Positions 54,159-63,399 of a stretch of DNA of 64,000 bases are shown here, piece by piece. The DNA comes from Nocardiopsis suaedae (GTDB lineage: Bacteria; Actinomycetota; Actinomycetes; Streptosporangiales; Streptosporangiaceae): contig NZ_JAQFWP010000020.1 in NCBI RefSeq assembly GCF_027706745.1, positions 1 through 64,000 on the forward strand, read 5' to 3'. The notes below the pieces were generated by a model. The model ran no database searches, was not told the origin of the DNA, and saw only the letters and a program-made list of their open reading frames with translations. The first letter of the stretch is position 1, and each line of letters opens with the position of its first letter. The translations under genes were made by a program, and so were the position numbers.

Positions 54159-55178
54159 GTGGCCACCGACATGTCGATCGGGCTCGCCCTGGGCTACTGG
54201 GGCCGGGAAGGGGACGACGCCACCGCCACCGTCCTCGCCGCCGAGGAGCTGGGGTACGACTCGGTCTGGACCGCCGAGGCCTACGGCTCCGACGCCTTCA
54301 CCCCCCTCACCTGGTACGGCGCCCGCACCCGCCGCATCGGCCTGGGCACCGCCGTCGCCCAGCTCTCCGCCCGCTCCCCCACCGCGACCGCCATGCACGC
54401 CCTCACCCTCGACCACCTGTCCGGCGGGCGGCTGCGCCTGGGCGTCGGCGTCTCAGGGCCGCAGGTCGTAGAGGGCTGGTACGGCGCCCCCTTCCCCCGC
54501 CCCCTGGAGCGCACCCGCGAGTACCTCGACATCATGCGCCAGGTCTGGCGCCGCGAGGCCCCCGTCACCTCCGACGGGCCGCACTACCCGCTCCCCCTGC
54601 CCGGCGGCGCCGGACTCGGCAGGCCCCTCAAGCCGATCACCCGCCCCCTGCGCCCGCGCATCCCCGTCTACCTGGGCGCCGAAGGCCCCCGCAACGTCGC
54701 GCTCGCCGCCGGGGCCGCCGACGGATGGGTCCCCATGTTCTTCCACCCCGAGCGCAGCCCCGCCCTGTACGCGGACGCGCTGGCGTCCGCTCCGGAAGGC
54801 TTCGACACCGCCTGCACCGTCACCGTCGTCCCCGGCACCGACACCGCCGCCGCGCTGTACACGGCCAAGGCCCCGCTCGCCTTCTACATCGGTGGCATGG
54901 GCGCGGCCCGCCGCAACTTCCACCTCGACGTCTTCGTCCGGCTCGGCTTCGGCGACGCCGCCCGCAAGGTGCAGGAGCTGTTCCTCGCGGGGCGGCGCGG
55001 CGAGGCGGTGGCGGCCGTCCCCGACGAGCTGGCCGACGCCCTGTGTCTGGTGGGCCCCCTGCCCCGGATCGCCGAGCGGCTGGAGGCCTGGCGCGCCTCC
55101 CCGGTCACCACGCTGCTGGTCGCCGGGGTGCGCGACGAGCCCACTCTGCGCGCCCTGCGGGACATGGTGCTGGGCTGA
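54159..55178 (+). CDS. LLM class F420-dependent oxidoreductase, Rv3520c-like
   Basis: A 339-residue luciferase-like TIM-barrel protein predicted to use coenzyme F420. Features: GLALGYWGREGDDATATVLAAEELGYDSVWTAEAYGSDAFTPL at the N-terminus, IGLGTAVAQLSARSPTATAMHALTLDHLSGGRLRLGVGVSGPQVVEGWYG (about residues 60-110) and IPVYLGAEGPRNVALAAGAADGW (about 168-190). It resembles the Rv3520c-type subgroup, found near sterol and fatty-acid genes in mycobacteria, which agrees with the KstR-type operator upstream. Substrate unknown. Start GTG 54159 follows GGGGAGG. Confidence 0.88.
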   Translation: MATDMSIGLALGYWGREGDDATATVLAAEELGYDSVWTAEAYGSDAFTPLTWYGARTRRIGLGTAVAQLSARSPTATAMHALTLDHLSGGRLRLGVGVSGPQVVEGWYGAPFPRPLERTREYLDIMRQVWRREAPVTSDGPHYPLPLPGGAGLGRPLKPITRPLRPRIPVYLGAEGPRNVALAAGAADGWVPMFFHPERSPALYADALASAPEGFDTACTVTVVPGTDTAAALYTAKAPLAFYIGGMGAARRNFHLDVFVRLGFGDAARKVQELFLAGRRGEAVAAVPDELADALCLVGPLPRIAERLEAWRASPVTTLLVAGVRDEPTLRALRDMVLG

Positions 55179-55253
55179 GCCCCGGACTGGAGGGGGCTCC
55201 GGGCGCGCACCCCGCCCGCGGCCGAACGCCTCCGGAACCGTGCGCACTCCTGA

Positions 55254-55523
55254 TCAGTCGAGGACGCGCACCAGCGTCCAGCCGCCGCCCACCACGTCGT
55301 GCCGCAGTTCGTAGACGCCCAGCGACCGGTCCGACCCGGCCTCGACCCGCCAGTGCCGCCGCTGCGGCAGGCGCTCCCCGGCCTCGGCCGCCCACTCGGC
55401 GCGCAGCGTCACCCAGTGGTCGATCACCCGCCGCACGGTGTGGATCCGCCCGCCCCAGGTGAAGCGGACCGGGCGGCCCCCGCTCTCCACCACGTCGATC
55501 GGCGCGCCGTACACACGGCTCAT
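55254..55523 (-). CDS. DUF6504-like small protein
   Basis: An 89-residue protein starting MSRVYGAPIDVVESGGRPVRFTWGGRIHTVRRVIDHWV, matching a small uncharacterised actinobacterial family (DUF6504) often found near DNA-polymerase or lesion-bypass genes; no such gene is near here. Mostly beta-strand with a conserved Trp/Gly core; no signal or membrane segment. ATG 55523 has GGGGAGGAAGG just before it, clearly better than the open frame to 55604. Confidence 0.72.
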   Translation of the reverse strand: MSRVYGAPIDVVESGGRPVRFTWGGRIHTVRRVIDHWVTLRAEWAAEAGERLPQRRHWRVEAGSDRSLGVYELRHDVVGGGWTLVRVLD

Positions 55524-55723
55524 CGGCCTTCCTCCCCTCTCGCACCGGAGCCGCGGCACCGGCAGCACGACGAGAGCCTGCGGGGAAGGACAGGCGTCGA
55601 ACACGTGTTCCCATCATAGCGGCGCGGAGGGGGCGGCGGGGGCGCAGTGCGCGGATACCCGCCCCGGCACGGTCTCGGTACGCTATGACGGCGAATCGCG
55701 ACCCACAAAGGAACTTCAGCACA

Positions 55724-57868
55724 GTGACGCCAAACGGGCACGACAGCGCCAAACCCCTCCGCACCGGCGACCCCCGCGAGCTCGGCGACTACACGGTCCT
55801 GGGCCGGCTGGGCCGCGGCGGCATGGGCACCGTCTACCTGGCCCGCACCCCCGAGGGCCGCCGGGTCGCGGTCAAACTCATCCACCCCGACCTCACCGAC
55901 GACGAGGACTTCCGGCGGCGGTTCGCCCGCGAGGTGGAGTCCGCCCGCCGGGTCGCCCGGTTCTCCACAGCGGGCGTGCTGGACGCGCGCCTGGAGGGTG
56001 AGCCGCTGTTCATCGTCTCCGAGTACGTGCCGGGCCCCAACCTGGCCGAGGCGGTCGCCGCCGAGGGCCCCATGGCCGGCGGCACCCTGGACGGCCTGGC
56101 CATGGGCGTGGCGGCCGCGCTCACCGCCATCCACGGCGCCGGAGTGATCCACCGCGACCTCAAGCCGGCCAACGTGCTGCTGTCGTCGGTGGGCCCCAAG
56201 GTGATCGACTTCGGCATCGCCCGCGCCATGGAGGACGACGGCGCGGTCACCCGCTCCAGCCAGCTCATGGGCACCCCGGCCTACCTGGCCCCCGAGCTGA
56301 TCGCGGGCCGGGACATCACCCCCGCCTCGGACATCTTCTCCTGGGGCTGCCTGGTGGCCTTCGCCGGGACCGGCCGCGCCCCCTTCGACGCCCCCAGCGT
56401 CCCGGCGGTGCTCAACCAGATCACCTCGATGGCGCCGGAGCTGGGCGACCTGGAGCCGCCGCTGCGCGACATGGTCGCGGCCGCCCTGTCCAAGGAGCCG
56501 ACCGAGCGCCCCACCGCCCAGCAGCTCCTCAACCGCCTGGTCGGGCAGGAGGACCCGGACGAGGCGGTGGTCGACAGCACGGTGGTGCGCTCCTGGACCC
56601 CGCCGTCGACCGCCCGCCCCACACAGGCCATGGCGGCCGGTGCGGCGGACGGCGACACCCCCGCCTCCGAACCGGGCGAGCGGCCGACCGCCGCGATGCC
56701 CCCGCCCGGGGCGACGCAGGCCGCACCGCCGCAGGACACCATGGCGGCGGCCCCGCCCACGATGCCCTACGCGCCGCAGCACCCTTCCGGCCCGCAGCCG
56801 CCCGTGCCGGGCGGCGCCCCGCAGGGGGCCGTCCCCTCCGGTCCGCAGCAGCCGCCGGGCCCGCCCCCGCACGGGTACGGCCCCGGCGGCCCGGGGGGTC
56901 CAATGGGTCCGGGCGGCCCCGGTGTCCCCTCGCCCCCGCACGGCGGCCCGGCCCCGTTCGCCGCGGGCGGCCCCGGCGGTCCGGCGGGCCCGGGGACGCC
57001 GCCCGGGGGGCAGCACGGCGGGCAGGCCTCCCCCGGCGGGCGCAAGCGCCGCTCCAAGGCCGTCCTCGGCCTGGTCGCCGCGGGCGCGGTGCTGGTACTG
57101 CTGGCCGCGGGCGGCGCCGCCGTCTACTTCACCCGTCCGCCGCAGTTCCCCGCCGACGCCGACGGCGTCTACCAGCAGGACTTCGACAGCGGCCAGACCG
57201 ACTGGACCGACGAGTACGACTACGAGTTCGAGGACGACTCCGCCTTCGGCCACATCGACCAGGCCTTCGCCCTGCGCGCGACCGAGGACGACGATGAGCC
57301 GACGGTGCGGGTCTCGGCCCCGCTCGGCGAGTATCACCCGGTGCACATGGCCGCCTCCGCCGACCTCGTGTGGGACTCGGGGCCCGACTACTCCGAGGCG
57401 GGCATGTACTGCTTCGGCTACGACGCGGACGACAACCGGTTCGACCAGGACTACCGCCAGTACGAGGTGCGGCTCCGCAAGGACGGCGAGGAGCTGCTCA
57501 TCCGGCGCAACGGCGGCTCCGAACAGGGCCAGGGCACCCTGGCGCGCGTCGGCGACGTCCCCGGGTACGACGCTTCCGAAGGCGCGGCCAACACGTTGCA
57601 GATCACCTGCGACCGCACCGTCGAGGAAGGCCAGGACGTCGAGAACGGCACCGTGACGGTCCGCGCCTGGGTCAACGGGGAGTTCGCGGTCGAGGCCACC
57701 GACGAGGACCCGATTCCGGGGCGGGGCACCGGCCTGCTGCTCTCCCGTCCCGGGGGCAGCGGCGGAGACGCGGTCGCCCGGTTCGACGATTATGAGCTGC
57801 TGAAGACGGCCGACGCGACCGACGCCGAGGACCCGGACAGCGGCGACGGCGGCTCCGACGAGAGCTGA
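55724..57868 (+). CDS. Receptor-type Ser/Thr protein kinase
   Basis: A 714-residue membrane kinase. The kinase domain (about 15-275) is complete: GRGGMGTVYLAR (glycine loop), VAVKLIHPD (lysine), HRDLKPANVLL (catalytic loop), IDFGIAR (DFG) and GTPAYLAPEL. A long Pro/Gly/Gln-rich linker follows (about 290-440), then one transmembrane helix (about 447-470) and an extracellular domain of about 230 residues with a beta-sandwich look (FDSGQTDWTDEYDYEFED...), not PASTA repeats. GTG 55724 follows AAAGGA; ATG 55685 abuts a -10-like TACGCT (55679-55684) and is unlikely to be within the mRNA. Expected to relay an outside signal; ligand unknown. Confidence 0.92.
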   Translation: MTPNGHDSAKPLRTGDPRELGDYTVLGRLGRGGMGTVYLARTPEGRRVAVKLIHPDLTDDEDFRRRFAREVESARRVARFSTAGVLDARLEGEPLFIVSEYVPGPNLAEAVAAEGPMAGGTLDGLAMGVAAALTAIHGAGVIHRDLKPANVLLSSVGPKVIDFGIARAMEDDGAVTRSSQLMGTPAYLAPELIAGRDITPASDIFSWGCLVAFAGTGRAPFDAPSVPAVLNQITSMAPELGDLEPPLRDMVAAALSKEPTERPTAQQLLNRLVGQEDPDEAVVDSTVVRSWTPPSTARPTQAMAAGAADGDTPASEPGERPTAAMPPPGATQAAPPQDTMAAAPPTMPYAPQHPSGPQPPVPGGAPQGAVPSGPQQPPGPPPHGYGPGGPGGPMGPGGPGVPSPPHGGPAPFAAGGPGGPAGPGTPPGGQHGGQASPGGRKRRSKAVLGLVAAGAVLVLLAAGGAAVYFTRPPQFPADADGVYQQDFDSGQTDWTDEYDYEFEDDSAFGHIDQAFALRATEDDDEPTVRVSAPLGEYHPVHMAASADLVWDSGPDYSEAGMYCFGYDADDNRFDQDYRQYEVRLRKDGEELLIRRNGGSEQGQGTLARVGDVPGYDASEGAANTLQITCDRTVEEGQDVENGTVTVRAWVNGEFAVEATDEDPIPGRGTGLLLSRPGGSGGDAVARFDDYELLKTADATDAEDPDSGDGGSDES

Positions 57869-58217
57869 CCCGGCTCCGGCGGGCCCGTTCGTTCGCCGTT
57901 CGCGGCCGGTCGGCCGCCGGCAGGGCGCCGGTCGCGTCCCCGGGAGTGGGGTGGTTGCCATCCGGCCAGGTCAGCGCGGTCGACACGGCGCTGGGGGCGC
58001 CCCTACGCCGGTGCCTCCGTCCGCCCGGGACCACGCGGCGGGCACGTCACGGGCGCCCTGTCGGGGTCCGCGGGGCGCGACGGCGGGGCACGGGGGCCTC
58101 CTGGGGTTCCGGTGGCGGTCTCGCCGCCCCACCGGAACCAGAAGGCCCTGTCCTCATCCGCTGCCTCGCCAGGGCGCGCCGGCGGCCACCGGCGCCCGGG
58201 ACGTCACACCCCGGCCG
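57869..58217. other. Convergent intergenic region
   Basis: 349 bp between the kinase and the SPFH gene, which end toward each other. It holds the hairpin at 58105-58139 and no gene, and I found no clear copy of the repeat family. Confidence 0.45.
58105..58139. terminator. Bidirectional terminator
   Basis: GGTTCCGGTGG (58105-58115) pairs perfectly with CCACCGGAACC (58129-58139); an inner CGG/CCG extends the stem with a 2-base bulge. Confidence 0.65.
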
Positions 58218-59348
58218 TCACCGGTCCCTCGACCCCTGCTCCGGGACGCCCGCGTTCGGGACGCCCGCCCCGTCGCTCACCGAGCCCCCGGCCGCCGCGG
58301 CCTCGGCCGCACGGCGGGCGTTCTCCACCGCCTCCGCCGCGCTCTGCGCCGCGTCGTCGGCGGCCGCGCGGGACGCCCGGTCCCCGTCGTCCGCCGACGT
58401 GAGCTCGGGGGTGCCGCCCTCTTCCAGCTCGCCGGTGCGCTCCTGGTCCTCCTGCTCTCCGGCGCCGTCGGCCGTGGACTCGGCCTCACCGGAGAAGGCC
58501 CGGGTCACGTTCTGCACCGCCGAGGTCAGCTCGCCGGGGATCACCCAGAAGGTGTTGCCCTCGCCGTTGGCCAGCGAAGGCAGCGTCTCCAGGTACTTGT
58601 AGGCCAGCAGCTTGGGGTCGGCGTTGTTGCGGTGCACCGCCTGGAACACGCGCTCGACCGCCTGCGCCTCGCCGTCGGCGCGCAGGATGCGCGCCTGCTG
58701 GTCGCCCTGGGCCTCCAGGATCGCCTGCTGGCGGGCGCCCTCGGCGGTGAGGATGCGCGACTGCCGCTCGCCCTCGGCGTGCAGGACCACGGCCCGCTTG
58801 TCGCGCTCGGCCCGCATCTGCTTCTCCATCGCCTCCTTGATGGTGGGCGGCGGGTCGATCGCCTTGATCTCCACCCGGTTGGCGCGGATGCCCCACTTGC
58901 CGGTGGCCTCGTCCAGCACGCCCCGCAGGCGGGTGTTGATCTCCTCCCGGGAGGTCAGCGTGCGCTCCAGGTCCATCCCGCCGATCACGTTGCGCAGCGT
59001 GGTGACGGTGAGCTGGTCGATGGCCTGCAGGTAGTTGGCGACCTCGTAGGCCGCCGCCTTGGGTTCGGTGATCTGGTAATAGAGCACCGTGTCGATGTTG
59101 ACGACCAGGTTGTCCTCGGTGATGACCGGCTGCGGCCGGGAGGAGAACACCTGCTCGCGCAGGTCGAACTTGGTGTTGACGCGGTCCACGATCGGGATGA
59201 TGAAGTTCAGCCCCGGCTGGAGGGTGCGCTGGTAGCGGCCGAAGCGCTCGATGTTGTAGGCGCGGGCCTGTGGAACGATCCGCACCGTGGAGACCACCAG
59301 CAGCACGGCGATGGCCGCCAGGACGATGAAGAGGATGTCGGCTCCCAT
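58218..59348 (-). CDS. SPFH/Band 7 (stomatin-like) protein
   Basis: A 376-residue stomatin-type protein with one N-terminal membrane helix (about 4-22), an SPFH domain (about 25-190: VRIVPQARAYNIERFGRYQRTLQPGLNFIIPIVDRV...) and a coiled-coil region rich in EGERQSRILTAEGARQQAI (about 205-250). The C-terminal 90 residues are acidic and Ala-rich. Such proteins form oligomeric membrane platforms that organise microdomains and quality control. It lies 55 bp downstream of nfeD, its usual partner, in one operon. Confidence 0.95.
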   Translation of the reverse strand: MGADILFIVLAAIAVLLVVSTVRIVPQARAYNIERFGRYQRTLQPGLNFIIPIVDRVNTKFDLREQVFSSRPQPVITEDNLVVNIDTVLYYQITEPKAAAYEVANYLQAIDQLTVTTLRNVIGGMDLERTLTSREEINTRLRGVLDEATGKWGIRANRVEIKAIDPPPTIKEAMEKQMRAERDKRAVVLHAEGERQSRILTAEGARQQAILEAQGDQQARILRADGEAQAVERVFQAVHRNNADPKLLAYKYLETLPSLANGEGNTFWVIPGELTSAVQNVTRAFSGEAESTADGAGEQEDQERTGELEEGGTPELTSADDGDRASRAAADDAAQSAAEAVENARRAAEAAAAGGSVSDGAGVPNAGVPEQGSRDR

Positions 59349-59403
59349 GATGTACCTGCCCTGCGAGTCGGATCGTGCGGGTCGGTGCGTGGGGCTCCCC
59401 CGG

Positions 59404-59844
59404 TCACGGCAAGGCCTCGCGCGGGTAGACGACGGCCGTGGCCCCGTCGATCTCCATCACGTCCACGTGCACGCCCGCGGGGATGACGTGGTCCTCGTCG
59501 AGGGCGCGTGCGGACCACTCCTCGCCCTGCAGCTTGATCCGGCCGTGGTCGCCGGTGACCTGTTCGATGACCACGGCCGAGCGCCCCACCAGGGCGTCGG
59601 TCCCCGAGGGCAGCAGCGGCGGCTGTTTGAGGTGGCGCCGGGCGATGGGGCGGATCACCAGGATCCCGGCGGCCGAGGTGATGATGAAGGCCAGCACCTG
59701 GGGCACCACGCCCATGCCCACGGCGCCGACGACGCCGGCGACCAGCGCCGCGACCGCCAGCAGGCCGAGGGACAGGGTCAGGGTGAAGGCCTCGGCGATT
59801 CCGAGCGCGACGGCGGCGATCAGCCAGAGGACCCATAGCGGCAT
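59404..59844 (-). CDS. NfeD-family membrane protein
   Basis: A 146-residue short NfeD (NfeD1b-like) with three or four membrane helices (residues about 5-70) and a C-terminal OB-fold domain (PSGTDALVGRSAVVIEQVTGDHGRIKLQGEEWSARAL). It lacks the N-terminal protease domain of long NfeDs. NfeD proteins support the SPFH protein encoded next to them. ATG 59844 follows GGGAGG; TAGTTT about 25 bases farther upstream may be the -10 box. Confidence 0.93.
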   Translation of the reverse strand: MPLWVLWLIAAVALGIAEAFTLTLSLGLLAVAALVAGVVGAVGMGVVPQVLAFIITSAAGILVIRPIARRHLKQPPLLPSGTDALVGRSAVVIEQVTGDHGRIKLQGEEWSARALDEDHVIPAGVHVDVMEIDGATAVVYPREALP

Positions 59845-60152
59845 TAGCGGCCTCCCGTCCAGCGGGTACCCCTAAACTACCCGCGCGATGGTGAAGAAGC
59901 ACACAACTTTCGGCCGTCCGATGCCCGCCACGGCGACGGTTTCCGGTCCGGAGGGCCGTGGCCTCGCCACTCGCCCTCCCGGTCCGTCCGCGTCGGCGCC
60001 CGCCCCGGTGCTCGCGCGGCGCACCGAGGGCGCGCACGCACGCGTCCGGGCGGGCCGGGGCCGCCCCGGCCCGCCCGGACGGACGGGGGACGGAGGACGG
60101 CGCGGCCGCGGAGGCGGGGACGCATGCGCCCGCCCCGCGGCCGCCGGGAGGG
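59845..60152. other. Intergenic region before nfeD
   Basis: 308 bp separating the acylase end and the nfeD start, both on the minus strand. It holds the acylase terminator (60043-60081) and the nfeD promoter region (around 59860-59880). No gene. Confidence 0.45.
60043..60081 (-). terminator. Very strong terminator after the acylase gene
   Basis: A perfect 18-bp GC stem (60043-60060 with 60064-60081) closes on a 3-base loop, 72 bp past the acylase stop codon. It is the longest perfect hairpin I found in the window. Confidence 0.8.
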
Positions 60153-63071
60153 TCAGCCCCGCCCGCTCCCGAACTCCATGACCATCTGGTAGGTCGGACG
60201 GTTCTGCCAGGCGATGGGCCACATGTTGATGCCGCCCAGGGGCTGCTGCACGATCGCGTCGGCGCACACCTGGTCGCCGGCGTCGCAGCCCCCGCCGCCC
60301 GGGTAGACCTCGTCGGCGGGCCGGCCCGCCGCCTCGGCCAGGGTGTCAACGAGCACCTGGGCGCACGCGTCGGCGTCACCGCCGCCGCAGTAGGCCCCGC
60401 CGAGGCCGCCCTCCACGTCCTCGCCGAGCACGGTGCGCAGGTCCTTGTCCACGTACGACCACCAGCCGTACTGGAAGGCCGACCCCTTGTGCTCGCCGTC
60501 GCCGTTGGGCGTCTCGTCGACCTGCACGGCCCCGGTGATCCCGGAGTACAGCTCCTCCCCCAGGCCCGGCTCGAACTCGGCCTCCACCAGGCGCGGCCAC
60601 CAGGCGTCCATGATCCGGACCGCGTCGGCGTGCGCGTAGGCCCCGGCGTCGCGGGAGGGCTCGCGGCGCGGGGCGCCCGCCTCCTGCCAGGCCCGCAGCG
60701 CCTCGACCGCGTCGGCGACCTGCGGGTCGGAGGTGTCGGCGCGCTCCAGCACCCGCAGCATCTCCGGGAGCACCTGCTCGCCCCGCAGGTCGGTGTGGCC
60801 GGCCTCCATCATCACCTGGACCAGCGAGGCCCGGGTGAAGGAGTGCCCCTCGTCGATGAGGGAGGCCACCCGCCCGTCGAGCAGGTCGCCGCGGTGCACC
60901 GAGCCCGTGCCCCAGCCGGAGGTGTAGCCCCGCGCGACCTTGTTGTTCCAGTTGACGTAGTAGTCCTGGCCGACCGAGTTGGGCTGGTCCTGCCGCGGGT
61001 GGTACTCGGCGCCGTTGTCCGCCGGGTCCCAGCCCTTCCACCCGGCGGCCGAGTCGGCGGCGATGGGCAGGTTGGGGTCGGTGCCCTCGGTGCGCACCGG
61101 GTTGGCGCCGGAGTTCTGGAAGGCGACCTCGCCGGAGTCGGCGTAGTGCCAGTTGAAGGCGTAGCCGATGTCGGCGGCGGCGTCCTGGAAGTCCTCGGCC
61201 GAGCCGATGTCCCCGGGGTCGTTGAACCGCTGGAAGCCGATGATGGAGTCGACCTCCCGCATGTAGGTGGACCGGCGGACGGTGAAGGCGACCGGGTCGC
61301 CGCCGACCGTGCCGAACGACTCCACCAGGCCGAACTCCGAGCGCAGCGACGTCAGGCGGTAGGACCCGGCGGGCGTCTGGTCGGCGACCGTGGGCTCCCA
61401 GGCGTTCTCGACGGTCAGCTCCTCGAAGGGGGTGCAGGAACCGTCCCCGGCGACGTAGGCCCGCGAACCGGTGTCGGGATCGGAGCCGTCGGTCTCGCAC
61501 AGCTCCACCGCGAAGGTGTCGGTGATGTCCTGCCCGGCGGAGGTGGCGCTCCAGGCGTAGTCGGCGCCGCGGCCCATCTGCACGTAGAAGCTGGTCCCGG
61601 CGAAGGAGGCGCCCCGGGCGCTGATCCCGGGACCCTGCAGTTCCTGGACCATCAGGAGCTGCGGCGAGAAGTAGCCGGTCTGCGGCCCCATGACGGCGAT
61701 CGGGCTGCCGCTGGCGGTGTGCTCGCCGGAGACCATCAGCGCGTTGGACATGCCGCGCGGCTCGGCCAGGTCCTCGGGCAGCACGCCGTCGTTGAAGAGG
61801 CCCTCGGCGTCGTCGAGGTCGCCCTTCCCGGCCTTGTCCTCCAGCTCGGCGGCGTCCTTGGCGGGCAGTTCCTCGACGGTGCCGCCGCCCTCCCCGGCGC
61901 TTTCGGCCGAGGCGGCCTCCGCGCCGCTCTCCGGGGCGCCCTCCCCGGACGCGGCGGACCCGGTCTCGTCGTGCACGATGTCGTAGGGCTCGACCGACCC
62001 CGGGTCGGGCATGGCGCGGCCGACGGGGTCGTCGGGCGTGCCGGTGTAGGGGAAGTCGCCGTCGACGGTGGTCACGGCCTCGGGGTCGTTCTCCATGCGC
62101 CAGGCCTGCCAGCGCCGGTCGCCCTCCTCCTCCCCGTACTGGTTCTGGAAGGAGAGGCGGATCAGGGCGGACTGGACCTCGCCGCCGCCCCCGCCGCCGA
62201 ACAGCGCACCGACCATCGCGGCGATGCCGACGACGTCGGTGGGGCGGAAGTGCTCGATCTCGCCTTCCTGGGTGATGGCGTCCTTGTGGCCGGTGAGCAC
62301 GTACTCGCCGGGGTAGTCGCGGCGTTCCTGGGAGCGGTCGATGTAGGCGTTGATGCCCTCGACGTAGGACTCCACGTCGGCCAGGGCCTGGGCGCCGCGC
62401 TCGCCGGAGGCGGCGACCCGGTCGATCTGGGCCTGCTTGTCCTCTTCGGTGTAGGGGGCGGTACGCCAGAGCATCTGCTCGAAGGCGCGGTTGCCCTCGG
62501 CGCCCCCGGCGAAGGGGGTGAGCTCGCCGCGGCCCAGGTTGCGCAGCACGTCCATGAGGAACAGCCGGTCCTCCGCGGCCGCGTACCCCGCGCCGAACAT
62601 GGTGCCCTCGCGGGTGTCGCCGTAGATGTGCGGGACGCCGAAGCCCTGATCGCGTTGGATGGTGACGTCGCCGCGGGGGCTGTACTCGCGCTCGACGTCG
62701 TCGGGGTCGACGCCGAAGGAGGCGTCCATGAAGTAGTCGCCGAGTCCGGAGTCGTCCAGGCCCTGGTAGTCGTGCAGCAGGTTGTCGTACCGGTCGAGCT
62801 GGTCGGAGGAGTGCGCGGGCCGGGTGCCGAAGGCCTGGTTGCCGAGGATCTCGACGAGGGTGGCGTCGCCGTTCTGGCCCGGGGGCAGGACGTCGCTGCA
62901 GCCGTCCTCACCGCAGTGGTCCTCGATGGCGGCGGCGATCTCGGCGGGGTCGGGGCCGTCGTCCGCGGCGGCCGCCGGCGCGGCGCCGCCGAGGGGTCCG
63001 GGGACCAGGGCGAGCGCACAGGCGACGGCCAGCCCGGCGGCCGGAAGGCTGCGTCGGGGGTGCTGGGGCAT
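60153..63071 (-). CDS. Secreted penicillin acylase family protein (Ntn hydrolase)
   Basis: A 972-residue secreted precursor. A signal peptide (MPQHPRRS, then a hydrophobic core to about residue 36, AAPAAAADD at cleavage) precedes the alpha chain (GDVTIQRDQGFGVPHIYGDTREGTMFGAGYAAAEDRLFLMDVLRN). An acidic spacer follows (about 365-410), then the autocleavage site in EPRGMSNALMVSG (nucleophile Ser near 437), where the Ser becomes the N-terminus of the beta chain. It probably hydrolyses an amide such as an acyl-homoserine lactone, penicillin or N-acyl peptide; substrate unknown. ATG 63071 has GAGGT seven bases upstream. A LacI-type dyad lies about 200 bp upstream. Confidence 0.93.
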   Translation of the reverse strand: MPQHPRRSLPAAGLAVACALALVPGPLGGAAPAAAADDGPDPAEIAAAIEDHCGEDGCSDVLPPGQNGDATLVEILGNQAFGTRPAHSSDQLDRYDNLLHDYQGLDDSGLGDYFMDASFGVDPDDVEREYSPRGDVTIQRDQGFGVPHIYGDTREGTMFGAGYAAAEDRLFLMDVLRNLGRGELTPFAGGAEGNRAFEQMLWRTAPYTEEDKQAQIDRVAASGERGAQALADVESYVEGINAYIDRSQERRDYPGEYVLTGHKDAITQEGEIEHFRPTDVVGIAAMVGALFGGGGGGEVQSALIRLSFQNQYGEEEGDRRWQAWRMENDPEAVTTVDGDFPYTGTPDDPVGRAMPDPGSVEPYDIVHDETGSAASGEGAPESGAEAASAESAGEGGGTVEELPAKDAAELEDKAGKGDLDDAEGLFNDGVLPEDLAEPRGMSNALMVSGEHTASGSPIAVMGPQTGYFSPQLLMVQELQGPGISARGASFAGTSFYVQMGRGADYAWSATSAGQDITDTFAVELCETDGSDPDTGSRAYVAGDGSCTPFEELTVENAWEPTVADQTPAGSYRLTSLRSEFGLVESFGTVGGDPVAFTVRRSTYMREVDSIIGFQRFNDPGDIGSAEDFQDAAADIGYAFNWHYADSGEVAFQNSGANPVRTEGTDPNLPIAADSAAGWKGWDPADNGAEYHPRQDQPNSVGQDYYVNWNNKVARGYTSGWGTGSVHRGDLLDGRVASLIDEGHSFTRASLVQVMMEAGHTDLRGEQVLPEMLRVLERADTSDPQVADAVEALRAWQEAGAPRREPSRDAGAYAHADAVRIMDAWWPRLVEAEFEPGLGEELYSGITGAVQVDETPNGDGEHKGSAFQYGWWSYVDKDLRTVLGEDVEGGLGGAYCGGGDADACAQVLVDTLAEAAGRPADEVYPGGGGCDAGDQVCADAIVQQPLGGINMWPIAWQNRPTYQMVMEFGSGRG

Positions 63072-63267
63072 GTGTCGTACCTCGATCGGCAGGGGGCGAC
63101 AGGGGGGGTAGGAGCGGGTGTCGGCGGGGTCGTGGTACGCGTCGGGTCGGCGGCAGATTACGCACGGCAGCGGCTTTCGCGAAAGAGTTTCATGTTCTTT
63201 CGGGACCGCACCCCGGAGGGCGGCGCGGCGGCGCCCGGTGGACCCCGGGCCGCCGGGCACGCTCCAT

Positions 63268-63287
63268 CGAGAGCGCTACCAGCGGTA
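63268..63287. promoter_or_regulatory. LacI-type dyads upstream of the acylase gene
   Basis: CGAGAGCGCTACCA (63268-63281) matches the CelR-type LacI operator TGGGAGCGCTCCCA at 11 of 14 positions, and TACC-AGC-GGTA (63277-63287) is a perfect small inverted repeat within it. It lies about 200 bp upstream of the acylase start, on the expected promoter side. The match is suggestive only. Confidence 0.25.
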
Positions 63288-63399
63288 ACAGCGCAGCTCC
63301 GAGATGAGGAAGTGTGGGGTAGACCACACGCAAGAGGGGTGGCCACATCCGGACACGCGTTCCACAGGGGATCACCGCCGTCCCCGGCGGCGGGGGAAG

